From: Mallotus nudiflorus
Taxonomy: Eukaryota > Streptophyta > Magnoliopsida > Malpighiales > Euphorbiaceae
NCBI GenBank assembly: GCA_947683625.1
Contig: CANTUR010000678.1
Span: 124,001-188,000 of the forward strand
Reading direction: 5' to 3'
Length of the DNA stretch: 64,000 bases
Below the pieces are notes generated by a model that did no database searches, was not told where the DNA came from, and worked only from the letters and a program-made list of their open reading frames with translations. Each line of letters starts with the position of its first letter. Positions within the stretch are counted from its first letter, which is position 1. The translations under genes and the position numbers were made by a program. Shown here piece by piece: positions 35,161 through 46,799 of the stretch.

Positions 35161-35710
35161 ATATGTGTCACGACCCAAAATAGGGGGCCATGATTGGCGC
35201 TAGGGAACGAGAATTGTTTTGAATCCGGAACCCTTAGTAAGCCTTTAAAATATAAAAGCATGCAATATATATATATTAAATTAAACAAAATATTATGCAA
35301 CAGAATTAAATCTCAAAAGTAAAATAATAATCCATCAACTCTTTTAATAATATAAATCCATCTCATATAACATAAAATCCTTCAATACAAATTCTCAGTT
35401 CAAACTTTTGAAATTTAAATCTCATACATATAGCTCATTGAAACCACTACTGTAGTATCTATAATACAAAATAAAACTCAGGTAAGCAATTTACACAATA
35501 AGGCTAGAGCAGAAGAAATCCAACGTATAGGCCTGCTACTGAGGTCTGAGGACGAAAATTCCTGAAAAATGTCAACAGAGGGGAGTCAGACCTCACTAAG
35601 TGAATTGTTATAATATATATACATGCATAACTAAATGACAAATGCAAACACTTAATAGTATATATAATAAATATATATACAGACAAATACACACAGATGT
35701 AGTAAAATCA

Positions 35711-35716
<6 letters not shown>

Positions 35717-35764
<48 letters not shown>
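35717..35764. repeat. (TA)n microsatellite
   Basis: About 24 uninterrupted AT dinucleotides within the solo LTR. Confidence 0.95.
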
Positions 35765-35766
<2 letters not shown>

Positions 35767-38069
35767 CACTGAAATATATCCGCTTATGAAGGATCAAATA
35801 GAATCCTAAATGATCCCAACCTCAAATAGTGTTAGACAACACTCTAGTCATACAGGCTCACTTATTCCAAATAAATTCACTTATTCCATTTGGACAGTAG
35901 ACTGGCCCCGAGACACTGAGTCAACCAAGCTCCAGCAGTCTGACTGTCAGTGTGATTGGTCCCGAGATACTTGATCAACCGAGCTTTAGCAATCACACTC
36001 TTAAATCACATCTCATAATAATCAAATCAATCCAATCGATATCCACAAATAGGTTAGTAATTCAACCTACAATCTATCGTCGTACCGATAGTACTCGGTC
36101 CTAGTGCTGCTCACTAGGTAGCATGTTCTATTGATATCCTTCATTAAAATAACTCATACATTCATAAAATAAATGATGCATGACGTTAATTTAAATGGCA
36201 ATATAATCCATATATATACTATAAATATACCAACAATAAACCAAGTATATTTCGAATATATATATGTTAAACAAATTCAGTTTAATTATAAAATAAACCA
36301 AAAATAAACCATATATATACTTAAAAATATTTTAGGTATAAATCAAGGATAATACATGCATTTAATTTAAAATATACCTAAAATATACTTAAGCATTTAT
36401 TAAATTATTTATGCATATTTCATACAATTAAAACATACATTTCTAAAAACATGCATCCTAATACACGTATATATAAAATAACAACTCACAGTTGTGCGCT
36501 CCACGAGATGGATCTGACGGGTCTGGTCCACTAGGCCTCGGTTTCGGTGCCACTAACAATAAAATATTAACATGAAATTAGAATAAATCTAACTTAATTT
36601 CTAGAGACTCGATCTAGAGTTCTAGACATAAACAAGGAATACGAATTTGACCGAATATCATATTTTACGAGAATTCTACTAAAAATTCAGCAAAATCTCC
36701 CCTGTAAAATGGACATTTCTCTACTTAAAAAGTAGAGCTGGTCCTACAAGAAAACACACTTCGAATACAAATATCCACACAACCCCTCGGTCGGATTCTC
36801 AAACTACAATTTCATCGACCGAGGTTTACAATTCACGAGATATACACAGAATACATAAAAATTTCAAAAATACCAAAAATACCCTTTATATGCCAAAATA
36901 TAGCAATTTAAATATTTAAACACTGAAAATAATTATTTTACCGATTTTTAGTTAAAAACCCTAATATTAATATAATATTGTTAAAAATCAATAATAACTT
37001 GATAAATTCACAAATATTAATAGAGATTCATTTAATAAATCTAAATTACTTAATTAGCCCAAAAACATATTAAAAATCACTAAAAACTCATTTATTTATA
37101 AAAATAATATATTATATATAATTTGAAAATAAATTTCAAAAAATAGTTTTAATTAGTTAAAAATAGTAAATAATTTACAAAAATCATTTTTATACCTCAA
37201 ATAATTATTAAAACTAATTAAACTTAATATTTGACTAATATTACTACCAAATTACCAAAATACCCCTAATATATAAAAATTCACATAATATACTATAATT
37301 ACTCAAAAATTCACTAAAATTTATATAATTGCTCAAAAATTATTTTCTGAACATATAATTCAATAAAATCAATAATTATACTCAATTAACCAATTAATTT
37401 TAACAAAATACACATTTAACCTAAATTTCCAAAATTCTAATAAACTAAATAAAATTATATTAATTGCACAAAAATCAAAAAAATTATAAATTAAATTATA
37501 AAATTAATTTCAACCTCTATAATCACTAAAAATCACAATTTCACAATTTATTTAATTAATTTACGAAAATTAGAAAAAATTAATAAAATAATAAAAAATT
37601 CACAAAAATCAAAATAAATTCCAAAAATTCCACAAAAATTCCAGGATATAGATTGAGCTAATAGAAGAAACTTTTGTGAAGGAATTTAACTTGAATCACT
37701 AAGATAAAAGTTCAAAAAAATTTAAAAAACTCAAATGGCTGAAAATAAAATCAGGTTCAAATCCTTACCAAATCGAGTTTTCAAGCTAAATGAAGTTTGG
37801 AATCAACTTCTATGGAGTTCTAGGAGCAAAATAGCACCAGAATCATTGAAAATGGTGGCCGAAAAGTGATTGAATGGAGTTGGCTTGATTCTAGGCTTCT
37901 TCGGGTTCAACAGCAGTCATCGGCGCTGGAGAGGGTGGCGGAGCAGTTGGGGAAGGCGGCAGCACTCTGGGAGGCACACTAAACAGAGGGGAATGAAATT
38001 TGCAGCGGTGATGGGTGAGAGGAGGGTGTCGGGAACTTGAGGTAGGGGACAATGGCAACAAACGTAATT

Positions 38070-38180
38070 TCTATAAGTTATATATATATATATCACACAT
38101 AATAATAATAATAATAATAATTATTATTATTATAATATATATATATACACACACACAGACACACACACATGTATATGTAT
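38070..38180. repeat. Compound TA/ATA/CA microsatellite
   Basis: Successive TATATA, ATAATAATA, TTATTATTA, TATATA, CACACA and GTATAT runs. The (TTA)n part corresponds to 53161-53185 in the other LTR copy. Confidence 0.85.
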
Positions 38181-38446
38181 ATATATTATTCAAACTTTTA
38201 ATTATGCATGAACCCATGCAATTTAATAAAATGAACTAACATAAATAAATAAATTATTATTTAGGTATTATTTTTCCAAAAATACAGGTTTTGGGAAAAT
38301 TTTACGTAGAAAACTTACAATAATTAAAAATTAACTTTAATTATTAATAAAATAATTAGATAGTCAAATATATATAGTAAAATTATTAATAATGTATATC
38401 TCGATACAGTATAAAATTTATTAAAACATCAGGTTATTATAATATG

Positions 38447-38758
38447 ACAGTTATAAAGGTTGTAAATGAGGCAATTTGGCTTTAAGGGTTGCTTGGTGAA
38501 CTGGGAATGACGCAGAAACATATCAAAGTGCATTGTAACCGTCAGAGTGCTATTCATTTAGCAAAGAACCAGGTTTATCATGCAAGGACAAAGTATATCG
38601 ATGTTTGATATCACTTTGTATGGGAGATTCTAAAAGAAGGTAGAGTCACAATTCAGAAGATTCAAATTACTGAGAATCCTACTGATATGATGACAAAAGT
38701 GGTAACTATAGTCAAGTTTAAATATTGTTTAGGTTTGATCAATATTGTTACAAATTAA
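38447..38758 (+). pseudogene. Copia RNase H tail, separated by the solo LTR
   Basis: Resumes the RNase H frame after the ATATG duplication: VIKVVNEAIWL, then LLGELGMTQKHIKVHCNRQS, AIHLAKNQVYHARTKYID, and ITENPTDMMTKVV, ending at TAA 38756-38758. One in-frame stop follows YIDV. Joined to 35160 it makes one continuous RNase H, confirming a clean insertion. Confidence 0.85.
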
Positions 38759-38833
38759 AAGATTAAATTTGCAGACACTACTAAATGATGGATTTGAGAG
38801 AGAATTGTATGGAATTTTGCCAAGGTGGAGATT

Positions 38834-39336
38834 TATTGTTTTTGGCAAAATATGCCTATCCCACATCAGGAAAATATTTTTGATGGGAGGAATTAGTTGG
38901 TTATAAAAGAACTTCTTCCCCCTTTAGTTAAACTATCCTAAATTGTCTTTCCTATATATTTAAGCAGTTGTATTATTTCTCTCTCTTTTGTAATATTTCA
39001 TCATTTAGTGAAATATTATTTTGATAGTGTCTGAGGGCGTAAGCATAATTGACCGACCCTTATTAAAATTTTGGTGTTCTTTTTTATATCAATTTAATAC
39101 CTATTGTTGGATATAGTTGTTGTTAATTATTGTGCTATTAAAATTACTTGTCTTGATAAAAATTCTGTCTAAAGATAGTGGTTTTTAAGTGGGATCATTT
39201 TGACCCCTTCACTCTTTCCTGGAAATATATTTTGGACTGGATTTTAATACAATTATTTACACTCTAGTTATTTATGTAATAATTTTCAAGATAATTTTTG
39301 TTATTATTGGTGAAAATTAACCTCAATTCCACAATA
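38834..39336 (+). repeat. 3' LTR of the 8.5-kb Copia element
   Basis: Starts TATTGTTTTTGGCAAAAT (TG changed to TA) and ends CAATTCCACAATA. Target duplication TATTC follows. Confidence 0.9.
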
Positions 39337-39341
39337 TATTC

Positions 39342-41474
39342 CAGTTGTTTGATAGTTGCTTCTTTGGTACTTTAGAAATACAGAGCGGACCTTCAATTAA
39401 ATATGGTGGTAGCCCCCGAATGGTTATGATCTGACGAACGGTAGTCTTTTGTTCAGGATCAAGCTTATTAGTGTAACAAAGATTTGGTGGTTCTGGAGGG
39501 ATACTCTTCCTGAAGCCCCCACTAGGAAAAATGAAACTTTCAAATGAAGGATCTGCGGCAGCTTCGATGGCTTGATGAGCCCTTTTTAAACAAACTCTAT
39601 TGAATGAGAAGCTAACATCATATTTGCGGGATGAAAAATGTTGAGCATGAAAATCTTCACCAAATTCAACTAGGACAGTATTGCTTTTCTCCACACGATA
39701 GATAATCCCCTGTTTCACATTTGAAATTAAGCATTCAAATTGTTGATAAGATGGAAATAAAGGATACAAGTGTGACCTGAATGAACATGCTATTTTCAGC
39801 AATATGCAGTTGAGAATTCGGAGGGTAACCTGAAATGGCTCAGTTTTGCCTCAATCTGAAACTCCACAAACTTTCTATCATCCTTCTCATTACTTCCAAG
39901 CTGTTTGTGGGCTGCTAATTCTTACAATTTTAAAGTGATACCCTCCAATGTGAACTTGCTCCATTTCTGGTTCAAAACAATGTAAATTTACCCCAGCTCT
40001 AATGCATACGGGTTAATTATAATGGCACAATACTATAATATATAGAATTGAAGTCCAAACCAAAAGGAAAGTTATGTAAATTTTGTGAAGTGCAATTGAA
40101 TGGTTATATTGTCGACATTGAATTGACTACAAGAATGAAGTAAAACAAAGCCACTCTGTTTGATTATACATATGAACATGACTTTGCAAAGCTCATGATT
40201 TTATTAGAGGAAAACAAGCAAATGACAAAGGCGGACCATTACGCCTTTTGCATACTGAACAAATAACCCGACATTGAAGAGAGAAGTAAAATTAACCGAT
40301 AAAAGAAAGTTGGAAAAATCATCGACCATCAGTGGAAATTTCCAGGTTATGCTTGAATCAGCACTATCACTATTGACTAGATTCCATATCATTAGACCTC
40401 TGTAGACTTCCCTATTACCCTTTACTATGCACAGTATAGATGTGACCATATATACACTGTAATTTCATGCTTTGTTGTTCATATGATTATCTAACAAGAA
40501 AAAACTACAAATCAATTGCAGTGCATCAATAGATATCTGTTATATGGAAATTGAGCAGGCAGGCACACTGTATCATAATGCCCCTGGAATTGATTATACG
40601 CATGTATTGAGTTGAGACATTTTTTAACTGCAACAAGACATCTAAACATGCCCTTAATAGACGATAGAAGAGTAAGAAACTTGATTTTGTTGACTGCAGA
40701 CACAACATATATGCACACTTACAGTAAAGAAATCCAAAAACTTATTCTCCGGTAACATTCTAGTTTATCATAAAGTCATAAAGCAACTAACCAGCTTTTT
40801 TACATGGTACCAAATATAAAGCAAACTAACCAGCTTTTTTACACTGTGCAAACACATGAAGTGGTGGTGTAAGTCCATAGTCTCATAGTCAGTACCTCAA
40901 TGTAGCAGTCCTCAGCATACAGAAGAGCAGCAAAATAGTCCTTGTACGTTGACAGAGACAATGGTCTTTTAAGAACTTCAGGAACCTTGTCTTTCTTGAT
41001 CAAGTCTTGAATATCCTTGGGAATTGCATAAATAGGTGTAATATCCTTATGAACCAATACATAGGTAGCTTTTTTATTTTGATCTGTCAAATTGGAGGAA
41101 GCTGGAGCCAGAGTTGGCTTAAAAAATGCAGGGGCCTTAGAGGCTGATGGACAAGGCTCTGAAGAGGATGAAGGTGCTTTGGTTGAAAAATTAACAGGTC
41201 TAGAAGAAGATGCTGCAGGTGTAGGGAATGAAGGAGATGGTATAGGATAAGATATTGGGTTCTTAGGAGTTGGATTTAAAGATTGTGAAGGCCCTTGACG
41301 GGATGGCTTTGATGAAGGGGGGAATGTAGGAGATGATGAAGACACTTTTGGTACGAATGGCGACTGAGATTGGTTAGAAGATGTTGTGGGTTTAGGTCGC
41401 AATGGAGTTGGATTTGAAGGAGATGCAGGTTTTTCTGATGAAGGATTTGCTAGTCTAGATTGGTTAAAACCCAT
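39342..41474 (-). pseudogene. SDE3-like: SDE3-like RNA helicase pseudogene, 5' part
   Basis: Three exons on the minus strand. Exon 1, 41474-40896: ATG, a Pro/Ser-rich low-complexity N-terminus of about 125 residues, then YVLVHKDITPIYAIPKDIQD and YKDYFAALLYAEDCYIE, donor GAG|GTACTG. Exon 2, 39966-39830: KWSKFTLEGITLKL, a TAA stop, ELAAHKQLGSNEKDDRKF, then an internal loss that shifts frame. Exon 3, 39709-39342: GIIYRVEKSNTVLVEFGEDF, KYDVSFSFNRVCLKRAHQAI, KLDPEQKTTVRQIITIRG and YLIEGPLCISK. It is cut by the Copia insertion at a target-site copy. Where an active helicase would have a GxxGxGKT loop, this reads EGPLCISKVPKKQL. One extra base near the insertion edge shifts the frame into the 3' part. 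A 5' UTR intron may lie at about 41790-41495. Confidence 0.85.
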
Positions 41475-41838
41475 AATTTATCTGACTAAAATAAGGGGTC
41501 ACCTGCTCCATATATAATTTCTTGACTGATTATTTTGGGAAAGGGTAAAAATGAAAGCTACTCTCAGGATCCTTCTTAAAACCTCAAACAAATAAAATGA
41601 AAGATCAAACCAACACGAATCCTTTTGCTTTCCTTTTATAGCTTTCCCAGTTCACTTTCCTCTTAAGGTCTACGCAATCAAAATTTGCAGCATGCATGCA
41701 AACAACATTAAACAAAATTAAATATATAACATAGAGCAGATTGATCTTGATCACATGCAAATAGAAAAAGATCAAAGTTATGAGATATATGTATGTACCT
41801 AAAATATTATGCAGAACTGTAGCGCAAGCATTAAGCAA

Positions 41839-42949
41839 TGAGTCAACTACTTAGAAGTCTTGTATCGATTGAAGTAAAGAAGAAAAGAGTAAAGCTACAC
41901 TGCCATCAACATAGCGCACCAATGGACTTTGCTTTTAATATTCTAAGGAACTCCTCCAGCTGACTTTACAGTACAGTTTACATCCCCAAGTCTATTGCCG
42001 CATCAGCATTGAGCTCTAGTTAAAATTGTAATATTTCTAAAAAGTTTAAAACTAAAATGCAAAAAAATGAAAATTAATTAAAAATTAACTTAAAACTAAT
42101 AGAGATTTTTTTAATTTTGGAATTTAATTATTGTACTTTTTGATTTATTTTAATTTAAAATATAAATATAATTTGATAACCATATTAAGATCCTATTCAA
42201 AATAAATATATTTATTTGAAATCTTTTTCATAAAAAAAGGCATTGAAACAATAAAAAGAAAGAGAAAATGTCCAATTTGCACCTTGTGGTTTTCACCAGG
42301 GAGCACCTTGGACCATACATTTTTTTTTTACCCAATTGGAACTTTGTTTTGGAAATTTAGATATATTAGAACATTAATTGATTACAGTCAAATCCTACAA
42401 CTTTTTTTTAGTACAAAAAACACCATTGTCAACATCCAAGAAAAGCTACAAGCATCATAGCAGGAAAGAGAAATTCATGGGGAAGACAAGTGAATCTCCT
42501 GTTACAAAAGAACCCATATTGGAAGGTAGCACTTTGCAGCAAAAAGAAGACGAGAGAGACACGGAGATAGGCAGAGGCTGGCCAAAATCCAAAAGGGCTA
42601 GACCTGAATAGGCCTTCGAGATGAGCTCTCTGACTAAGGAGAAGCTGCTTGGGCCAAGTCATTGCAAATAGGCAAAACAAAAGCCCAGCGTAGAAAATAG
42701 CAAAAGAAACTAGGTGAGGAGATTAAAACCTAAGGAGCTGGCAAAAAATGGCCCATCAGTGAGTTTGGAAAACACAAGGGAAGAAGCAAAGGCTGAGGCA
42801 AAAGCTCAGATTGAGGAACAAACTCAGGACAGAAATCGAATCAAACAATGTTTACTAGTCGGAGAGCACATCTCCGTAGATTGATCTCCTAGTTATAGAC
42901 GAGGTTTACAGATTTTCATTTTTATTAACACTTCAAGTTGTTTTTAGCA
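41839..42949. other. Intergenic DNA with a short unassigned plus-strand reading frame
   Basis: 42378-42611 is open on the plus strand and ends in GRGWPKSKRARPE. Downstream, another frame gives EEAKAEAKAQIEEQTQDRN near 42782 before stopping. This Lys/Arg/Glu-rich character would suit the tail of a LINE ORF1 or an unrelated relic; I cannot tell which. The rest is AT-rich with nothing seen. Confidence 0.3.
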
Positions 42950-45092
42950 GTTTGTGTTAGTAGTTTTCTTTGTCTATTATCTATAAATGACTTGAAAGGT
43001 GTTGCCTTTATAGTAACCTTAAAGGCTAAGAACTACATGAGGGTAGTTTCATTTTGCTTTGTATTCCAGGATCGTTATCCTGCTTGCTTTGCTTTAGGGC
43101 TTGGTTTGAATGAAGTGATTATCTTGACATATGGTTTCTTGTTGAAAATTTCTTTTAGCTAAATTAACTCTATTAGCCAGAGCATTCTTATGGCATCTCC
43201 GTACAAAAAAATTGATATTTGTTGATCTTTAGGTCCTAAATTGCTCTTCACTCTTTTTTGGTTAGAGATGTTATTAAAGCTGGTTGATTGGTTGAGTCTT
43301 TTAGCCTAGTCTCTTCTTTTATCAAATAGTATCCTGATTTAACTATGTATAGACCCCTTTTATTATAGTGCCATACCCTCTGATCTACCCCTCTTTTGCC
43401 TATAATTGGAATTCTTTGAATTGCTTAAACTTAAATAGGTTGGAATAATTACTGTAGAAGGCTTAAATTCTAGGTTTAATTTTATTGGTCAATTAGGTCT
43501 TTAACTAGGACATAATTAATGCCAAGTGGAGCTCTTGTTTGCAACTTGAATTCTAGCAGCTTGAGAATCCATTTATCATCCCATATGCTGCCCATTTGAC
43601 TTAATGAGATGTTCCATCTACATCTTTTTTCCATTAGCTCTCTTCCCTTTAAATTGCTTGTCTACAACTGAGAGGGCATATTGCCTTCTTTTGCCTCTAA
43701 GAAACTTGTGTGATGGAAATAAATGCTTTTTAAGAGTTTTACATTGATTAAAGAAGGATTTTTAAGAATTCTTCAATATTTTTTAGCTAGCAAAGCAATA
43801 TTAAAGAGTTTTAATTCCTTGAACTCTATTCCTCCTCCCACTTTATTTTCAGTTAAGACTTTCCAAGATTCCCAATGTGTCTTCCTTTTATCAACTTCTT
43901 GAGACCACCAAAAATTGTTAATCACCCTTTCCATCCTTTTAACTCCTGAACTAGGTAGTTTAAAAATTTTCATGATATAGGACAAAATAGCCTAGAGAAC
44001 TGTTTTAACCATTACATCCTTTCTAACTTATGAGAAACTATTAGCCTTCCAACCTTGCACCTTTTGAAGAACTCTAGTATATATTGTTTAACACAGATGC
44101 ACTTTGGACATTCCTCATTCTGTTGGAATACCTAAAGACTTTGTCAAAGTTCTATCTTGCTTGATGCCTAGCAACTCAGTGAGTTGAAGCCTCACTGAGA
44201 AAAGAGTATTTACACTAAATAGCAATCCAAATATACTTAAATTCAGCTTTTGAATAGAGGCTTCAGTGTATGACTTTAAAATTCTTTGGTTGCTTTTTGC
44301 TTATCCAATCTCCGCTCTACCAAAGAGCATTGTATTGTCAACAAATTGTATGTAAGTTAGAGCCTGACATCCCCATTTTATTCTATAGCCTGCTACATTT
44401 CCTACCTCCGATTTTTAAATAAACATTCTTAATAGTACATTTGCTATGAGTAAGAAAATGTAGGGTGACAAGGGATCTCTCTGTTTTAAACCTTTTTTTT
44501 AGTTTAAAATAACGTTGAACAACCCCATTTAGCAGCCTTACATAGGAGAGTGAGGTTATACATTCCATAACTAACTTAATCCATTTCTCATGAAATCTTA
44601 TCCCTGTCATAAGCCTTTTCCATGTCAAGTTTACTTGCCACACCATATGTTCTACTCCTCGACTTTCCTTTGAGACCAGGCATAACTTCATGAGTGACAA
44701 TTATGTTATTAATGATACTCACATTTGGGATGAATGCTTATTAATAAGGGGCGATGAATTTATCAAGCCATTTTTTCAATCGATTTACTAAAAGTTTAGA
44801 GATCATCGTATCAATGAAGTTGTAGCAGCTTATCGGTCTGAACTTCGTAACTCTTTTTGAATTTTTCACTTTCGGCACTAGAGAAATGTTAGTTTTATTT
44901 ATACAGGGGTTCAGTCGTTCATACCTAAAGAATTCATTGACTAGTTGAATCACATCTTTTTTAACGTCTTCCCAGTGATCTTGGAAAACGAATCTTGAGA
45001 ATCCATTAGTCCAAGGGCTTTTAGCCTTGCCAATTGGAATGCTGAAGCCTTTACTTCTTATTTTGTTATTTTTGCCAGAAGACTTTAATTTA
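42950..45092 (-). mobile_element. LINE ORF2 remnant, reverse transcriptase to 3' zinc region
   Basis: Minus strand, continuing from 50598-50103 across a Copia insertion. Reverse transcriptase pieces in order: SPWTNGFSRFVFQDHWEDV near 45000, INKTNISLVPKVKNSKRVTK and FRPISCYNF in 44953-44741, FHEKWIKLVMECITSLSY and LLNGVVQRYFKLKK in 44700-44383. The YADD-type active site near 44340 reads FVDNTMLFG, so the second Asp is Asn. Then RVINNFWWSQEVDKRKTHWE and GGGIEFKELKLFNIALLAKK at 43985-43773. Last come WHYNKRGLYIVKSGYY and a WRCHKNALANRVNL piece near 43400-43170, the zinc-finger region at the end of plant LINE ORF2. Stops and frameshifts throughout. No poly-A tail or target duplication was identified. 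Confidence 0.85.
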
Positions 45093-45168
45093 TACTATTT
45101 GTTATAAAGGTTGGAATGTTGTTTACAACCTACTATTTATTATAAAGGTTGGAATATTGTTTACAACC
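45093..45168. repeat. Two-copy 38-bp tandem repeat
   Basis: TACTATTTRTTATAAAGG followed by TTGGAATRTTGTTTACAACC, twice in a row (45093-45130 and 45131-45168), with two differences. It lies between the LINE body and the Copia insertion and is not LINE coding. AGGTTG...CAACCT within each unit is a short inverted repeat. Confidence 0.9.
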
Positions 45169-45205
45169 TCTTAATTAACTATTCTTCGGCATAGAGGTTA
45201 TAGAA

Positions 45206-45384
45206 TGTTACAGTTGTATATATTTAGAATAAGAAGTAAATATATAGGCTAATTATAAGGGTTGACTATAGGAGATTTTCCTTCCTAAATTAGGTCTCTT
45301 ATACTTGTATATATATCCTTATGTTTGATGAATGACATAATAAGAAATTCATTTATATTTATGTGTTCTTATACTCTGATTATA
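45206..45384 (+). repeat. 5' LTR of the 4.9-kb Copia element
   Basis: 179 bp, TGTTACAGTTGTATATAT to TCTGATTATA. The primer-binding site abuts it directly. Confidence 0.92.
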
Positions 45385-45820
45385 TGGTATCAGAGTAGGT
45401 TATTTTTTGCTTTTAAGAAAATCAAAGTTTTAGGTTGTTGGGTGTGAGTGAGGGTGAGACTAGTCCATCACTTTAGAAGGGTTTCCTATTAACACTGCCA
45501 GCCCAAGGAGGAGCACTGTGTGCGGATCAGTCAAGACCTAAAGATTACACATGCCACTAGAAGTTGCTGCCTAGATTCTATATGCCAGCACGTGGAGGTG
45601 CATGAGTTGTCAAAATTTTCTTTGATCAACCTTGTTCGACTCGCATTTTTCTATCCTTTTTGATTCCACATCTGTTTGGATCTGAATTTGCACCATTGTG
45701 AAAGTATTCAGCTGTTCAAAATCTGTTAGTATTCAATTCTAATTTCTCTAAATTTTTTCCTTCTTTTGTTAGTCATTCTTTTGAAAAATAGCAGAGAAAA
45801 AGAGTGTTGTTGTTTTTGAT

Positions 45821-46640
45821 ATGGTTTCGACGATGTCAAAAATCATGAAACATAAACTTAATAGTATGAACTATCTTAATTGGAGTCAAACTATTGAACT
45901 ATATTTGCTGAGTATTTTTATGGATAGCCACTTGATTGATGATCCTCCTAAAGATGATTCTAGACTGCCTTGGATGAGAGAGGATGCTTAATTATTTTTA
46001 CAGATATGAAAATCTATTGATAATGAGGTGGTTGGTATGATAACTCACTATAGGACAGCTAAGGAATTAATGAACTATTTTTAATTTTTATATTCTGGAA
46101 AGGGGAATGTTTTTTGTATCTATGATGTGTGTAAGGCATTTTACAGTGCAGATAGAGGCAATAGGTCTCTCACTAGTTATTTTATGAATTTTAAGAAAAT
46201 ATATAAAGAACTCAACATGCTACTTCTATTTAGTACTGATGTGACTGTACAACAAACTCAACAGGAGAAGATGACTGTTATGAGTTTTTTAGCTAGTCTT
46301 CCATCTGAGTTTGAAATTGCTAGATCTCAAATTCTTTCTGGTTCAAAGATTTCTTCTCTACAAGATGCTTTTAGTAAGGTTCTTCATATAAGAATTTTGC
46401 CTATTGTTCAAACTATTCAGCCTAATAGTGCTTTTGTTAGTCGTCATAACACCTTTGAGTCAGGGAAACAATAATACAGGAGTGATGGTGGTAATAGGGG
46501 TATAGGATCCAATAATTATGACAAGAATATTGGAACTCGTGGATAGGATTAATGTGTCATTATTGTCATAAGCCAGGTCATATCAAGTGAGATTATCAGA
46601 GGTTTTAGTATAGGAGAGCTTAGTATACTCATATTGCATT
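45821..46640 (+). pseudogene. Copia gag, broken
   Basis: Starts near 45821 (MVSTMSKIMKHKLN), with NYLNWSQTIELYLLSIFMD. The open stretch 46127-46474 includes YFMNFKKIYKELNMLL and VMSFLASLPSEFEIARSQIL. The zinc knuckle near 46555 reads CHYCHKPGHIK, followed by a stop and Tyr in place of the last Cys. Earlier stops lie near 45990 and 46081. Confidence 0.8.
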
Positions 46641-46799
46641 TACTTCTGAGACCTTTGGAAAGCCTGTTTTGATATCTGTAATGAATATGCCAGATTGACT
46701 CAGCTTCAAGAAGTAATGAAACCTCAGTCCAGTTTTGCTCCTACAAAGTTAAGTAAACCCAATACATATCTTGTTTCCTCCTCTTTAAATTAGGTTATT

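Larger units (their letters stand above)
35166..38441 (-). repeat. Solo LTR of a long-LTR (probably Gypsy) family, 3.3 kb
   Basis: Inserted in the Copia RNase H: perfect 5-bp target duplication ATATG (35161-35165 and 38442-38446). The plus strand starts TGTCACGACCCAAAATAGG and ends AGGTTATTATA. It is homologous, in opposite orientation, to 53006-57820; both contain a TCGGTTGACTCAGTGTCTCGG-like block (plus strand 35911-35930) and a CACCTGTGAGTT-like word. After removing its own nested insert that copy is about 3311 bp, against 3276 bp here, so both appear to be complete LTRs. No internal region accompanies it, hence a solo LTR left by recombination. Contains (TA)n at about 35717-35764 and an ATA/TA/CA array at about 38070-38180. 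Open frames inside are short and not recognised. Confidence 0.8.
30828..39336 (+). mobile_element. 8.5-kb Copia retrotransposon, inserted in the SDE3-like gene
   Basis: LTRs are at 30828-31323 and 38834-39336. Target duplications are TACTC (30823-30827) and TATTC (39337-39341), 4 of 5 bases equal. The LTR starts TGTTG (TATTG in the 3' copy) and ends CCACAATA in both, so ends are TG...TA. A primer site with AGTATCAGAGC follows the 5' LTR, and a purine-rich tract CCAAGGTGGAGAT precedes the 3' LTR. Gag, protease, integrase, reverse transcriptase and RNase H lie in Copia order, all with stops. The 3.3-kb solo LTR at 35166-38441 interrupts RNase H. Without that insert the element would be about 5.2 kb, normal for Copia. 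Confidence 0.92.

Noticed and set aside
40204..40718. Minus-strand open frames between SDE3-like exons 1 and 2
   Set aside because: They fall inside the intron bounded by GAG|GTACTG at 40896 and an AG acceptor at 39967.
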